A DNA stretch of 64,000 nt, from NCBI RefSeq assembly GCF_900114645.1, contig NZ_FOTR01000001.1:372001-436000 (forward strand). The letters run 5' to 3'. Every line of letters starts with the position of its first letter. Position 1 is the first letter of the stretch. The notes beneath the pieces are model-generated. The model did no database searches and had not been told where the DNA came from. It saw only the letters and a list, made by a program, of their open reading frames with translations. Shown in pieces: positions 34,397-42,313 of this stretch. The translations under genes were made by a program, and so were the position numbers. This stretch comes from Gracilibacillus orientalis. Lineage in GTDB: Bacteria; Bacillota; Bacilli; Bacillales; Amphibacillaceae.

Positions 34397-34910
34397 TATG
34401 GTTCACTCCTCCTAACATTTTTTTTAGTCGACGTTTCCCTCTACTTAAATAAGTTTTCACTGTATTTTCAGGTATGTTCAACACTTTAGCTATTTCACTT
34501 ATAGGGAGATCCTGAAAGTAAAAAAGAATAATGGCATTTTTGTGTTTTTCATCTAGCCTATTAATTGCTTCTAATAGGTCTAAGTACTCCTCTATGTTTT
34601 CCTTTTTATCCGCAGTAAGTTCAGTTATATTGTTCCAAGGTAATTCTTTCTTGCTCTTTTTTAATAAATCATACGAACAGTTTATAAGTATTTTTGTTAG
34701 CCAAGTTAAAAAGAATTTTTCATTTTTCAATTGACCTATTGATAAAAAAGCTTTAAAAGATGTTTCTTGAACAATATCCAAAGCATCTTCCCGATTCCGG
34801 ACATATATGTAAGCAGTACGGTATAATTGATCGCCATGTATAACAAGAAGTTCCTCCAGACACTCCTTATTTCCCTTAATCGCCTTTTTAATAAGTTTGA
34901 GTTCTTTCAT
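34365..34910 (-). CDS. ECF RNA polymerase sigma factor
   Basis: This 181-residue protein has sigma region 2 (LYRTAYIYVRNREDALDIVQETSFKAF, about residues 29-55) and region 4 (LPISEIAKVLNIPENTVKTYLSRGKRRLKKML, about 133-164). It resembles the SigV/SigM/YlaC group. AGAAAGGAGG lies before the ATG at 34910; the longer reading precedes that site. The pair probably autoregulates, but I did not find a confident ECF promoter (AAC...CGT) upstream. Confidence 0.9.
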   Translation of the reverse strand: MKELKLIKKAIKGNKECLEELLVIHGDQLYRTAYIYVRNREDALDIVQETSFKAFLSIGQLKNEKFFLTWLTKILINCSYDLLKKSKKELPWNNITELTADKKENIEEYLDLLEAINRLDEKHKNAIILFYFQDLPISEIAKVLNIPENTVKTYLSRGKRRLKKMLGGVNHNGEKITSRII

Positions 34911-34997
34911 CAATTTGACCTCCTTTCTGCTTATTAGAGCGATTTTATTATTAAAAAGTTTCAATTTTTTTATAATAAAACAAAGATGCTGTCAACA

Positions 34998-35026
34998 CAA
35001 AAAAGAGCGTCTCAAGACGGCTCTCT
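34998..35026 (-). terminator. Hairpin upstream of the ECF sigma gene
   Basis: AGAG-C-GTCT pairs with AGAC-GG-CTCT with small bulges; on the minus strand a run of Ts follows. It may stop leftward read-through into the sigma operon. Confidence 0.55.
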
Positions 35027-35130
35027 ACTATAGCATTTTATATCATAAACTTTTATAATATAAAAACTCTTCTTTTATTAAACATTCAGTTAGCACAATA
35101 TCTACTTGCATCATTTTAATTTTAGGACAT

Positions 35131-35157
35131 AAAAAAGACGATCATTTGAGAATCGTC
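35131..35157 (-). terminator. Terminator of the tubby-like pseudogene
   Basis: GACGAT (35137-35142) pairs with ATCGTC (35152-35157); on the minus strand six Ts follow. Confidence 0.75.
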
Positions 35158-35206
35158 ATGTTTAACTATTGCACCAGTTACTTTTAATGTAATAATATTA
35201 TCGTTG

Positions 35207-35721
35207 TTAGTAGAACCAAGTATGAAAAAGACCTATAACTAAATATTTATCTTCTATAAAGTCATCATCATATATTTTCACTTCAACTCGTCGTGCAGTA
35301 ATCTGTATTTTCCAAACAGCTATCAATGAGTCTTGCATATATAGTTTAGCCTGTTCAAAAAGGGGTTGCGATAGCAAAAAATCTTTTTCTTTATATTTAA
35401 AATGAATTCCTTTTTCACCAAAACCATCAAAATGCTTAATATCAACCATTGTTATTTCATGTCCTCTACCATTATTCTCAAAATAAGTAATATATACTTT
35501 TCTCTTCAATGTACCACCATTTTTTGAAAATAAGCGAATATGTTATCATTATCTTTAATTTGATATTTAAGAAAACCAGAGCTATTACCAATGTTATCTA
35601 TAATTCTTTTAAGAAGCTTATCATAATACCCTTTTATTTCACCAATTTTATTAGCACCTGCTTTAACCCCCAATATCTTAGTCTTTGTTCCAAATGATAT
35701 TGGATAATAATAGTGCATCAT
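35207..35721 (-). pseudogene. Frameshifted tubby C-terminal-domain-like protein
   Basis: Two overlapping frames read as one protein. The first (ATG 35721, with CAGGGGGG upstream) gives MMHYYYPISFGTKTKILGV to IKDNDNIF and then breaks into AYFQKMVVH and a stop at 35506. The other frame gives IRLFSKNGGTLKRKVYITYFENN and continues to HTWFY. Joining them near 35540 yields a protein of about 170 residues with the small tubby-like (LURP-one) layout seen in Bacillales: YYYPISF, KIGEIKGYY, LKYQIKD and a C-terminal VIGLFHTWFY. One indel would restore it. It may be a real pseudogene or a sequencing error. Confidence 0.6.
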
Positions 35722-35912
35722 TATAAAGCCCCCCTGAAGTATTGCTGTTCTTATTCCATACATCCTTAAGCTTTTATAGGTTTCCATAGCTTTTCAAACA
35801 TTCCTGGCTTATAGCACAATGTCTTCTTTTATCAATTCAACATAATATTCCAACACTTCATTTAAATTTTAAGTCATGAAAAAGGCGATCATTCGTTGAG
35901 ATCCATATTTAG

Positions 35913-36296
35913 TTATTCACCATAATTATCTGTTATATCAAAAACTTGCTTTGCTGAATCTTTTTCTAAAGTATAAATAGTATTTGTGTTGCTAGTTTTC
36001 ATTACGGAACCTGAACCAGCACTTATCCAAAGAAAATAGCTTTTTTTACCATATTCGAATTTGTAATCTGGGTCCGACACATCAACAACACCCGGCTCTC
36101 TATTCGCACTTTTAACTGCCTTGTCGAAAACTTTAATTTCTTCTTCATCAGTTATATCAAGCGCTGTATCTACTTTAATTTTTTCAAAACTTTCCATTTC
36201 GAATATTGTTACTTTATTCTGTAAAGAACAAGAAACTAGAAAAAAGGTAAAGATTACAAAAGTTGCACAACACCAAAATACTCGCAATAGGAACAC
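35913..36296 (-). CDS. Small lipoprotein with a YhfM-like domain
   Basis: This 127-residue protein has a lipoprotein signal peptide with lipobox LVSC (Cys about 23). The mature part reads IFEMESFEKIKVDTALDITDEEEIKVFDKAVKSANREPGVVDVSDPDYKFEYG, the pattern of YhfM-type small lipoproteins in Bacilli, ending with beta strands (YFLWISAGSGSVM). No function known. The acidic lysine-poor composition is like that of other exported proteins in this window. Confidence 0.72.
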   Translation of the reverse strand: MFLLRVFWCCATFVIFTFFLVSCSLQNKVTIFEMESFEKIKVDTALDITDEEEIKVFDKAVKSANREPGVVDVSDPDYKFEYGKKSYFLWISAGSGSVMKTSNTNTIYTLEKDSAKQVFDITDNYGE

Positions 36297-36539
36297 GCCC
36301 CTTTATAACTATTTAACTATCCTGCTTCGTTTTAATTTTAACATAATATTCCATCAATTCTTCCGCAAAAAGAAAAGACCACCAAATTAATGATAGTCTT
36401 GTTCTCCTATTACCTCTTCTTTTTCAAAATAAAGGGAATTCTGTTTCTGTTTACTATAAAACATTTGAGTTCTTTTCTTCCAAATATCAATCCTAGGATG
36501 AAATTAACTCCGTTTTTCTTTTTTTCTTAGAATGCGTTT

Positions 36540-36586
36540 CCCCAATAAGGAAGAAGCGCTTTTTTGAAGTACTTTCCCTTATTGGG
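36540..36586 (-). terminator. Hairpin downstream of the acidic lipoprotein
   Basis: CCCAATAAGG (36541-36550) pairs with CCTTATTGGG (36577-36586) around a 26-base loop. The 312-base gap 36297-36608 otherwise shows no supported feature. Confidence 0.5.
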
Positions 36587-36608
36587 CATTAAAGCATAAA
36601 TTGAATAC

Positions 36609-36887
36609 TTAGTGACCTCTTCTCTCTTCTGAAGGCTCCTCATCTGGATCTGGTTCTTCTTCATCCATGTTATTCGGGGTATCGGCCTCATTTGGTTGCT
36701 TTCTATCGCGTGGATCCGTATCAATATCTGGACCTCTGTTATTGTTATCCCCATCATTAAATTGAGTGGGCTCATAATTTACATCTTCTGGTTGCTCATT
36801 CATATTATTGTCGTCACCAGTAGCACATGCTGTTAGAGCACCAATTGATATAGCCACAGATATTATTAGAGTGATTATTCTTTTCAT
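36609..36887 (-). CDS. Small acidic lipoprotein, 92 residues
   Basis: The signal peptide ends in LTAC (Cys about 21). The rest is disordered and highly charged, rich in Asp, Glu and Asn (DDNNMNEQPEDVNYEP, MDEEEPDPDEEPSEE). AGGTTAAG precedes the ATG. Extremely acidic surface lipoproteins are common in halophilic Bacilli. No domain recognised. Confidence 0.65.
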   Translation of the reverse strand: MKRIITLIISVAISIGALTACATGDDNNMNEQPEDVNYEPTQFNDGDNNNRGPDIDTDPRDRKQPNEADTPNNMDEEEPDPDEEPSEERRGH

Positions 36888-37084
36888 AACTTAACCTCCA
36901 TATAGCTTTTTTAGATTGCCACATTTGTATCTTGTTCATTTTTTGATATTTTACTCATTTTTAAGTACGTACTTAAATCGATTTGTATTTCAAAATTGGA
37001 AAGAAAAGATTGCCACGCATGTTCTAATTCATTTTCCACAACATATTAAAGGCTGAAAAGCTAATTTTCTTGGGAGGTGTTTTT

Positions 37085-37228
37085 ATGAGAAATATTCAAT
37101 GGTTATCTCTACTAGGATCAGTAGGAGTAGGTATTGCCGCTTATAATATGATGAACAATCAAGGTCAAGGAAATCAGATGCAAGAATTACTTTCTAATGT
37201 AACGAATATTGGAAATCAAAATCAATAG
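37085..37228 (+). CDS. Small DUF3918/YrzQ-like protein, 47 residues
   Basis: GGGAGGTG lies before the ATG. The product begins with a short hydrophobic stretch (WLSLLGSVGVGIAAYNMM) and ends in a Gln/Asn-rich tail (NNQGQGNQ). This resembles YrzQ/DUF3918 peptides of Bacillus. It is followed 15 bases later by an inverted repeat. The family match is from memory of the pattern and is moderate. Confidence 0.6.
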   Translation: MRNIQWLSLLGSVGVGIAAYNMMNNQGQGNQMQELLSNVTNIGNQNQ

Positions 37229-37243
37229 TAATAACCCATATTT

Positions 37244-37274
37244 ATGGCGACCTACAAAATAGTTAGGTCGCCAT
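37244..37274 (+). terminator. Hairpin after the YrzQ-like gene
   Basis: ATGGCGACCTA pairs perfectly with TAGGTCGCCAT (11 bp). The T-run is weak. Confidence 0.6.
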
Positions 37275-37365
37275 GGAATAAGAAATTTAATGATAATTAA
37301 TTTGATATCATTAAGAAATCAAAAGATAAATTCATAACAGCAAATGATTTAAAAAAGCAAAAATA

Positions 37366-37396
37366 GTGGGTGGGGACAAAATAAAAGTCCCCCCAT
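37366..37396 (-). terminator. Terminator of the metI-yueD unit
   Basis: GGTGGGGAC pairs with GTCCCCCC around an A/T loop; on the minus strand ATTTTTGC follows. Confidence 0.75.
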
Positions 37397-37429
37397 TATA
37401 ATTACAAGGCTTTGAATGCCATTTAGTTA

Positions 37430-38182
37430 TTAAAATACATCTTTCACACTATAATATTCACCATTTTGAATGGATGATTCATCTAATAGACGCTCCACTA
37501 ATACTTTTGCGACTACATCTGTATCACGAAGTTTATCTTCCGTTTTATAATTTTTGAATTGATCGACATCTACAAATTGACTAGGATCTGCTGAGCGGAT
37601 TTCACCCTGCATATCGGTATCCATAATACTTGGATCAAATAAAATTATTTTATTACCAGTCTCAAGTTTTTCTTGTTCCACTGCTACTGTATCCGTATAT
37701 CGATCAAGACCAGCTTTTGTACTTCCATACGCATTCCAGCCATATACTGATCGATTGGCTGCACCAGATGTTATATTAGCGATCACTAGTGACAAATTTG
37801 AATCGCGCCAAGCATCTAACCATAAATTGCTCACCACCATTGGGGCTAATAAATTTACGTGGACATGAGCGGTTAACTTTGCTATGTCTTGTTTCCCTAC
37901 TTGTTCAATCGGGGTAACTAATGCTGCATTCTGAACTAATTGCAAAGATTCTAGTGGTTGCTCCTTCAAAAAAGAAATGATATTTTCAAATGTTTTTTCT
38001 GTTTGTTCCATATCGACTAAATCAACTTGGTAATGTTTGTAGCTACCTGGTAAATTAGCGTTTTCTAGTTCCTGATTTTTTCCTCTGGCAAGTCCGATCA
38101 CGTTAACAGATGCTTCCATTAACAGTTTTGCTATGGATGCACCTAGTCCTTTCGACGTTCCTGTAACAACTGCATATTTCAA
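37430..38182 (-). CDS. yueD: YueD-like short-chain dehydrogenase (benzil reductase type)
   Basis: This 250-residue SDR has the NADPH-binding TGTSKGLGASIA (about residues 8-19), LVQNAALV (about 84) and the catalytic YGSTKAGLD (Tyr about 153, Lys about 157). It resembles B. subtilis YueD and Bacillus (S)-benzoin-forming benzil reductases, which reduce diketones; the natural substrate is unclear. The C-terminus has the FDPSIMDTDMQ segment of the YueD group. It lies nine bases after a MetI-type gene, an odd partner. Confidence 0.82.
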   Translation of the reverse strand: MKYAVVTGTSKGLGASIAKLLMEASVNVIGLARGKNQELENANLPGSYKHYQVDLVDMEQTEKTFENIISFLKEQPLESLQLVQNAALVTPIEQVGKQDIAKLTAHVHVNLLAPMVVSNLWLDAWRDSNLSLVIANITSGAANRSVYGWNAYGSTKAGLDRYTDTVAVEQEKLETGNKIILFDPSIMDTDMQGEIRSADPSQFVDVDQFKNYKTEDKLRDTDVVAKVLVERLLDESSIQNGEYYSVKDVF

Positions 38183-38191
38183 ATGATCACC

Positions 38192-39328
38192 TCATTTTTT
38201 GGATTGATCTAATGCTTGTTTCATCGTAGAAATAATATCATCTGCATCTTCAATCCCAACAGAAATTCTTACTAAACCTTTTGTAATTCCTAATGCTTGT
38301 TGGGACGATTCTGGTAAGCTTCGATGAGAAGTAGCGATAGGATAAGATACTGTTGTTTCTACTCCTGCTAATGTCGCCACAATTTTGATCCAATCCAATG
38401 ATTCAAAAAAGGTGGCAATATCGCCTTTATTGGTAATATCAATCGTCACAATCGCTCCATTGCCTTTTTCCGATACATTTGTCGGATAATAGACTTTATC
38501 TACTGCTGGATGTTCTGCTAGTGCATCTGCCAATCTGGCTGCATTATTAACATGACGTTCCATGCGAACACTTAATGTTTTAATACCTCTTACCGTTAAC
38601 CATGCCTCAAACGGACTTAAATTAGAGCCTAAATTGACAGTTTTTGTTTTTGCTTTCGCAATCAATTCTTCCTCTCCTGCTAAAACACCCGCAGTAATGT
38701 CACTGTGACCACCTAAATATTTCGTTGCACTATGTACTACAAGGTTAACTCCTAAGCTATAAGGTTGTACCAAATAGGGAGTAGCAAATGTATTATCCAC
38801 CATTGTCCTGATGTTATGCTTGTTTGCAATTTCGACTATATTTTTTAGATTCTCTACTCGTAACAGAGGATTCGTAATTGATTCTGTATAAACTAATACT
38901 GTATTTTCTCGAATGGCCGTTTCCAGATCGTTCTCAAAGGAAACAAAACTTACTTCTATCCCAAATGCAGTTAGTTCGTTTGCTAACAATTCATAGGTTC
39001 CACCATATAAATCTTCTGAAGCTACGATATGGTCTCCCGCTTGTGCTACCGAAAGAATCCCAACCATGATAGCTGAAAGTCCCGAAGAAGTCGCAATTCC
39101 TACAGGTGCCGCTTCTAAATTTGCTACAGCTTGACCTAGTTCATCTGTATTAGGGTTCCCAACTCTTGAATATAGATATTCTCGCTCACCATTGAAGAAA
39201 TTCTCAATATCTTCTAAGTTGTCAAAGGTAAAAGCTGATGTTTGATGAATTGGTGTAACTTTTGTCGGTACACCTTCATTTCTTTTCATTGTTACGTGCA
39301 CAGATTTCGTGTCAAATCCTTGTCCCAT
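38192..39328 (-). CDS. Trans-sulfuration PLP enzyme, MetI/cystathionine gamma-synthase type
   Basis: This 378-residue enzyme has the Cys/Met metabolism fold: EREYLYSRVGNPNTDELG (about residues 49-66), EDLYGGTYEL (about 103-112), [10 protein letters not shown] (about 177-186) and the PLP lysine in HSATKYLGGHSD (about 199-210). It resembles MetI (O-succinyl/O-acetylhomoserine sulfhydrylase with gamma-synthase activity). A second homolog, mccB, is at 57347; the two share the fold but not the operon context. No S-box or T-box leader was found upstream. Confidence 0.85.
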   Translation of the reverse strand: MGQGFDTKSVHVTMKRNEGVPTKVTPIHQTSAFTFDNLEDIENFFNGEREYLYSRVGNPNTDELGQAVANLEAAPVGIATSSGLSAIMVGILSVAQAGDHIVASEDLYGGTYELLANELTAFGIEVSFVSFENDLETAIRENTVLVYTESITNPLLRVENLKNIVEIANKHNIRTMVDNTFATPYLVQPYSLGVNLVVHSATKYLGGHSDITAGVLAGEEELIAKAKTKTVNLGSNLSPFEAWLTVRGIKTLSVRMERHVNNAARLADALAEHPAVDKVYYPTNVSEKGNGAIVTIDITNKGDIATFFESLDWIKIVATLAGVETTVSYPIATSHRSLPESSQQALGITKGLVRISVGIEDADDIISTMKQALDQSKK

Positions 39329-39394
39329 TGTTGCTCGCCCTCTCTATCTAAACATTCTGACTTCTATTCTAATAATACTACTTTAACGTAAAAA

Positions 39395-39422
39395 TCAAGT
39401 TTTTCCAATAAGAAAAACTTGA
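39395..39422. terminator. Hairpin upstream of the metI-like gene
   Basis: TCAAGTTTTTC pairs perfectly with GAAAAACTTGA around a 6-base loop. On the minus strand it is followed by TTTTTAC, so it would stop read-through from the repeat region into the gene. Confidence 0.6.
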
Positions 39423-39525
39423 CCTATCTAATCTCACTTGATTCATAGTAGATACAAACTGCGCAACAGTGAAAATGTCTGTATTAAAGTTTCCATCCAT
39501 TCTGATTAAAGATATGTACATGGAT

Positions 39526-39652
39526 ACGCTACGGCAGAACACTGCGCTTTCCATGGGCACGGCTTCAGCTAACTTGGTAAAGAAAAGCACTTTACCAAGT
39601 GGATCTTCAGCCCGTGCTGTACCCACAGGAGTCTCCGTATTCTGCCTCCGCT
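39526..39652. repeat. Long palindromic intergenic repeat, copy 2
   Basis: Inverted relative to the copy at 28232: ACTGCGCTTTCCATGGGCACGGCTTC, then CTTGGTAAAG and CTTTACCAAG, then AGGAGTCTCCGTATTCTGCC. It matches that copy closely through the whole core. It lies head to head with copy 3 in the 658-base gap between metI and degV. Confidence 0.85.
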
Positions 39653-39741
39653 AATAACATGATTCTATCTTTTTAAAAGTGAAAATACTCGGAAGCTAAT
39701 TCCCATGTATTACTTCTTTTTAAAACCAGAACACTACGCAA

Positions 39742-39867
39742 AGCGGAGGCAAGATACGTAGACTCCTACGGGAACAGCGCGAGCCGAAGACCCCGCAAGA
39801 AAACGTTCTTTGTTTTCTGAGGAGGCTAAGGCCGTGCCCGTGGAAAGCGAAGTATCTTGCCGTAGCG
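39742..39867. repeat. Long palindromic intergenic repeat, copy 3
   Basis: GGAGGCAAGATACGTAGACTCC opens and AGTATCTTGCCGTAGCG closes the unit. Inner arms GAAAACGTTC and CTTTGTTTTC and the GCCGTGCCCGTGGAAAGCG segment align with copy 1. A tail with TTTATAGAGTTACTGCGCAGTTTATG follows at about 39911. Confidence 0.85.
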
Positions 39868-39986
39868 TATTGCAGCAATCATCAAAATGCAGAATGGAAG
39901 GAAGTAAGTTCTTTATAGAGTTACTGCGCAGTTTATGGTTTTTGTGTATCATTTTTTATATTTCTGAGAAAAAATTTAATTTCCGT

Positions 39987-40829
39987 TTAGTCTCTTAACC
40001 ACGCCAAACAAATTGTACCATGTCCAGTGTGCACACCAGCTACTGGTACGAGGGTTTGAATGTTAACTTTTAGCTCCGCATGTAGTTTTTCGATTTCATC
40101 TTTCCATTTATGAGCTTGATCTTTAACACCTGCGTGTAATATACAAATTTCCTTTAAATGATATATATCCATTGCATCATCTAATAATTGAAACATTTTT
40201 CGTTTTGCTCTCTTTTTAATGCGCACCTTATCTTTCACAACAACCTTTCCATCGTCAAAGCCAAGTATTAAATGAATATTTAATAATGATGCAAAAATAG
40301 ATTGTGCCGCACTTACTCTACCGCTTTTTCTTAGTTGTTCAAAACTTTGAGGCATTAAATACATCTGTGCAAGCTCCGGATAGGATCTTAGTTTTGCTAC
40401 AATATCAGTCATGCTATATTCTTCCTTAACCATCTGCACACCATTTTGAATCATTTTTCCTAAAGCAAAATCACCAATTTTTGAATCAATCACTTCCACA
40501 TCAAAATCGACCATTTCAGATGCGGAAATCGAACTTTGGTAAGTCCCTGTAAGCTGGCTTGAAGCGTGAATGGCAATGCCGCAATCGTACTCCTCTTTTA
40601 AACGCTCATATAACGTAATGAAGTCACCATAGGCAGGTTGACTCGTTTTCGCGCCATCACCGTGCTCTTTTAACATTTGATAAAACTCTTCTTTTGTTAA
40701 ATCCACTTCTTCTTTATATGTTTTCCCGTTAATGATGACACTTAAAGGAAGGATAAAAATATCATGTTGTTCCGCATATTCTTTATCTAAGCCACATGAG
40801 CTGTCGGTAATCCATGCTATTTTCTTCAA
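39987..40829 (-). CDS. DegV family fatty-acid-binding protein
   Basis: This 280-residue protein has the DegV pattern: AWITDSSCGLD (about residues 4-14), IAIHASSQLTGTYQS (about 80-94) and VIDSKIGDFALG (about 107-118). DegV/FakB proteins hold a fatty acid that FakA phosphorylates, feeding exogenous fatty acids into phospholipids. The TTG at 40829 has AAAGGGGCGAG upstream, so it is preferred over the longer ATG reading. Three palindromes lie just upstream. No fakA is nearby. Confidence 0.9.
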   Translation of the reverse strand: MKKIAWITDSSCGLDKEYAEQHDIFILPLSVIINGKTYKEEVDLTKEEFYQMLKEHGDGAKTSQPAYGDFITLYERLKEEYDCGIAIHASSQLTGTYQSSISASEMVDFDVEVIDSKIGDFALGKMIQNGVQMVKEEYSMTDIVAKLRSYPELAQMYLMPQSFEQLRKSGRVSAAQSIFASLLNIHLILGFDDGKVVVKDKVRIKKRAKRKMFQLLDDAMDIYHLKEICILHAGVKDQAHKWKDEIEKLHAELKVNIQTLVPVAGVHTGHGTICLAWLRD

Positions 40830-40849
40830 GATACTCGCCCCTTTTCTCA

Positions 40850-40906
40850 CACACCGTGTGCAATAGTTATAGCAACTATTTTACTTGATATAAGATGTCA
40901 AGTAAA
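40850..40906. promoter_or_regulatory. Cluster of three palindromes upstream of degV
   Basis: CACACCGTGTG (40850-40860), AATAGTT...AACTATT (40862-40880) and TTTACTTGA...TCAAGTAAA (40880-40906) lie side by side just upstream of the degV ribosome binding site. The last could be an operator overlapping the promoter. The regulator is unknown. Confidence 0.4.
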
Positions 40907-40987
40907 TCGACAAATTACGCAAAGCAGTAATAAATTATTATAAAGGTTAACAACTAATAGGTAACCAACGATAATAACCAGGTACAT

Positions 40988-41206
40988 TCAATGATTTAAT
41001 TCTCTACCAAAATATAAGAAAGGAAGTCCCCAGACCATTATTATTATTTGCCAAAAATCAGTTATTTCAAACTTTGGGGCAAACATAGCTCCTGATATCA
41101 GTTGAATAATGAAAGCAAGTGCTGTACCATATTTCAAGATATCACGAGAATATTTATGAATGCCCTTAAAGAAAGGAATAGATGTAATGATGGAAAAACC
41201 CCCAAC
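40988..41206 (-). pseudogene. Possible C-terminal remnant of a membrane protein
   Basis: A 72-codon open frame with no start codon reads like the end of a membrane protein: FSIITSIPFFKGIHKYSRDI, then GTALAFIIQLISGAMF, then IIIMVWGLPFLYFGRELNH and a stop. The hydrophobic segments are well formed. It overlaps the first codons of the opposite-strand HAD pseudogene. Alternatively it is a chance frame. Confidence 0.35.
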
Positions 41207-41919
41207 TCATTTTAGATGTAGGTGGAGTTCTGGCGACTGACTTAGATCTATTTTGGGATGAACTCGTCAATCAGGCAGGTCTTCCTTATGATAAAATCCG
41301 AGCCATTTATAAAGTGAGACTATGATCAATGGGGGTTTTGACCCCACTGATCATTAGCGAAACTTATCAGGGTGTTAACGTCTGTTATCCCCCACTTAGC
41401 TCCCTTGTGTTACTTGAAGCTTGAAGTGGGGAGCTTACAGACGGTTAGCACCGTGATAAAACAGAAATTCGCGAACAACTTTGGCAAGGCGATATTTCAG
41501 AGTGTGATTTTTGGCTATGGCTCGATGATACTTTTCCTGGAATCAAATTAGAATATTTACAAGCAGTTATCCAGAAAAGCTTAGTTGAATTGGAAGGCAT
41601 CCATCATGTAGAAAAATGGAGTACTATCAGTGACATACATATATTGAGTAACCATCGCTCAGAATGGCTCCAACCAGTTATGGATCGACTTCGACCTTTT
41701 TTAACTAGTATGACCATATCTGCCGAGGTTGGTGTAGCTAAGCCTGATCCGATTATCTATAAGATTTGCAATAAACAAACAGATCCCGATCGTCCCATTT
41801 TATTTGTTGATAATAAACTAGAAAACCTGATCCCTGCTATTGACCTGGGCTGGCAAACGATTCACGCTGATCCAGATCATGAATGGATTTCAAAAGTCGA
41901 CCAATTCGTCCGTGGGTAA
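41187..41919 (+). pseudogene. HAD hydrolase gene broken by a frameshift and a 147-bp insertion
   Basis: ATG 41187 (with GAAAGGA upstream) starts MMEKPP; one extra C in a C5 run at about 41199 breaks the frame. The next frame gives LILDVGGVLATDLDLFWDEL to IRAIYK at 41313. There the small element at 41314-41460 intervenes and puts in VRL and a stop. After it the frame resumes as TEIREQLWQGDI and runs to AKPDPIIYKICNK, LFVDNKLENLIPAI and FVRG. Motif I DVGG, motif III K-x-D and motif IV VDNK identify a HAD hydrolase (usual DxD replaced by DVG). Element removal leaves a seamless reading. Confidence 0.8.
41314..41460 (+). mobile_element. 147-bp element with terminal hairpins, inserted in the HAD gene
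   Basis: It begins GTGAGACTATGATCA and ends GGTTAGCACCGTGATAAA. Near the left end ATGATCA..TGGGG pairs with CCCCA.TGATCAT. Near the right end CCCCACTT pairs with AAGTGGGG, with an outer GGTGTTAACGTCTGT pairing to ACAGAC.GTTAGCACC. ATAAA stands both before the left end and at the right end. It has no ORF. The hairpin near each end, the fixed AT-rich target and the lack of a clear flanking duplication fit a non-autonomous IS200/IS605 element (PATE). Confidence 0.7.
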
Positions 41920-41956
41920 GGTCAACTCTATTGTTTTGGATCTTTCAATTTTTAAA

Positions 41957-42001
41957 CAAAAAGGGCTGCACGAAAACCGCAAAGGTTCCAGCAGCCCTTT
42001 A
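41957..42001 (-). terminator. Terminator of qoxABCD
   Basis: AAAGGGCTGC pairs with GCAGCCCTTT, followed on the minus strand by TTTTTG. Confidence 0.9.
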
Positions 42002-42007
42002 AATTGT

Positions 42008-42313
42008 TTAATGCATGGATGCGTGTCCTGATGTTAATACCCAAATCGAACCGAAGATAATGATTAATGCTAGGATAAGACTGTTGACCATGTTTATCAC
42101 ATTAATGATACCTTCTTTTCCTTCTGTCACGTGCATAAACATAAACAGTTGAATAATCGCTTGAAATAGCGCTAATATTCCGATAACCCATATAATAATG
42201 TTGTTGGAGAAATCAGTGTTGAATGCTATAAAAACAGCTAGTAATGTTAGTACAATCGACAGAATATATCCGACTAAAAGATTCCATGGAAAACCATGAG
42301 ACTTTGCACTCAT
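42008..42313 (-). CDS. qoxD: aa3-type quinol oxidase subunit IV
   Basis: This 101-residue protein has three membrane helices and the subunit IV motif AIIQLFMFMHVTEG (about residues 56-69). QoxD is a small, non-catalytic subunit needed for assembly of cytochrome aa3 quinol oxidase. It follows qoxC directly and ends the operon before a strong terminator. Confidence 0.9.
   Translation of the reverse strand: MSAKSHGFPWNLLVGYILSIVLTLLAVFIAFNTDFSNNIIIWVIGILALFQAIIQLFMFMHVTEGKEGIINVINMVNSLILALIIIFGSIWVLTSGHASMH

Noticed and set aside
38192-39430. S-box or T-box leader for the MetI-type gene
   Set aside because: The 100 bases upstream hold only a simple hairpin; no conserved riboswitch helices or T-box sequence were seen.
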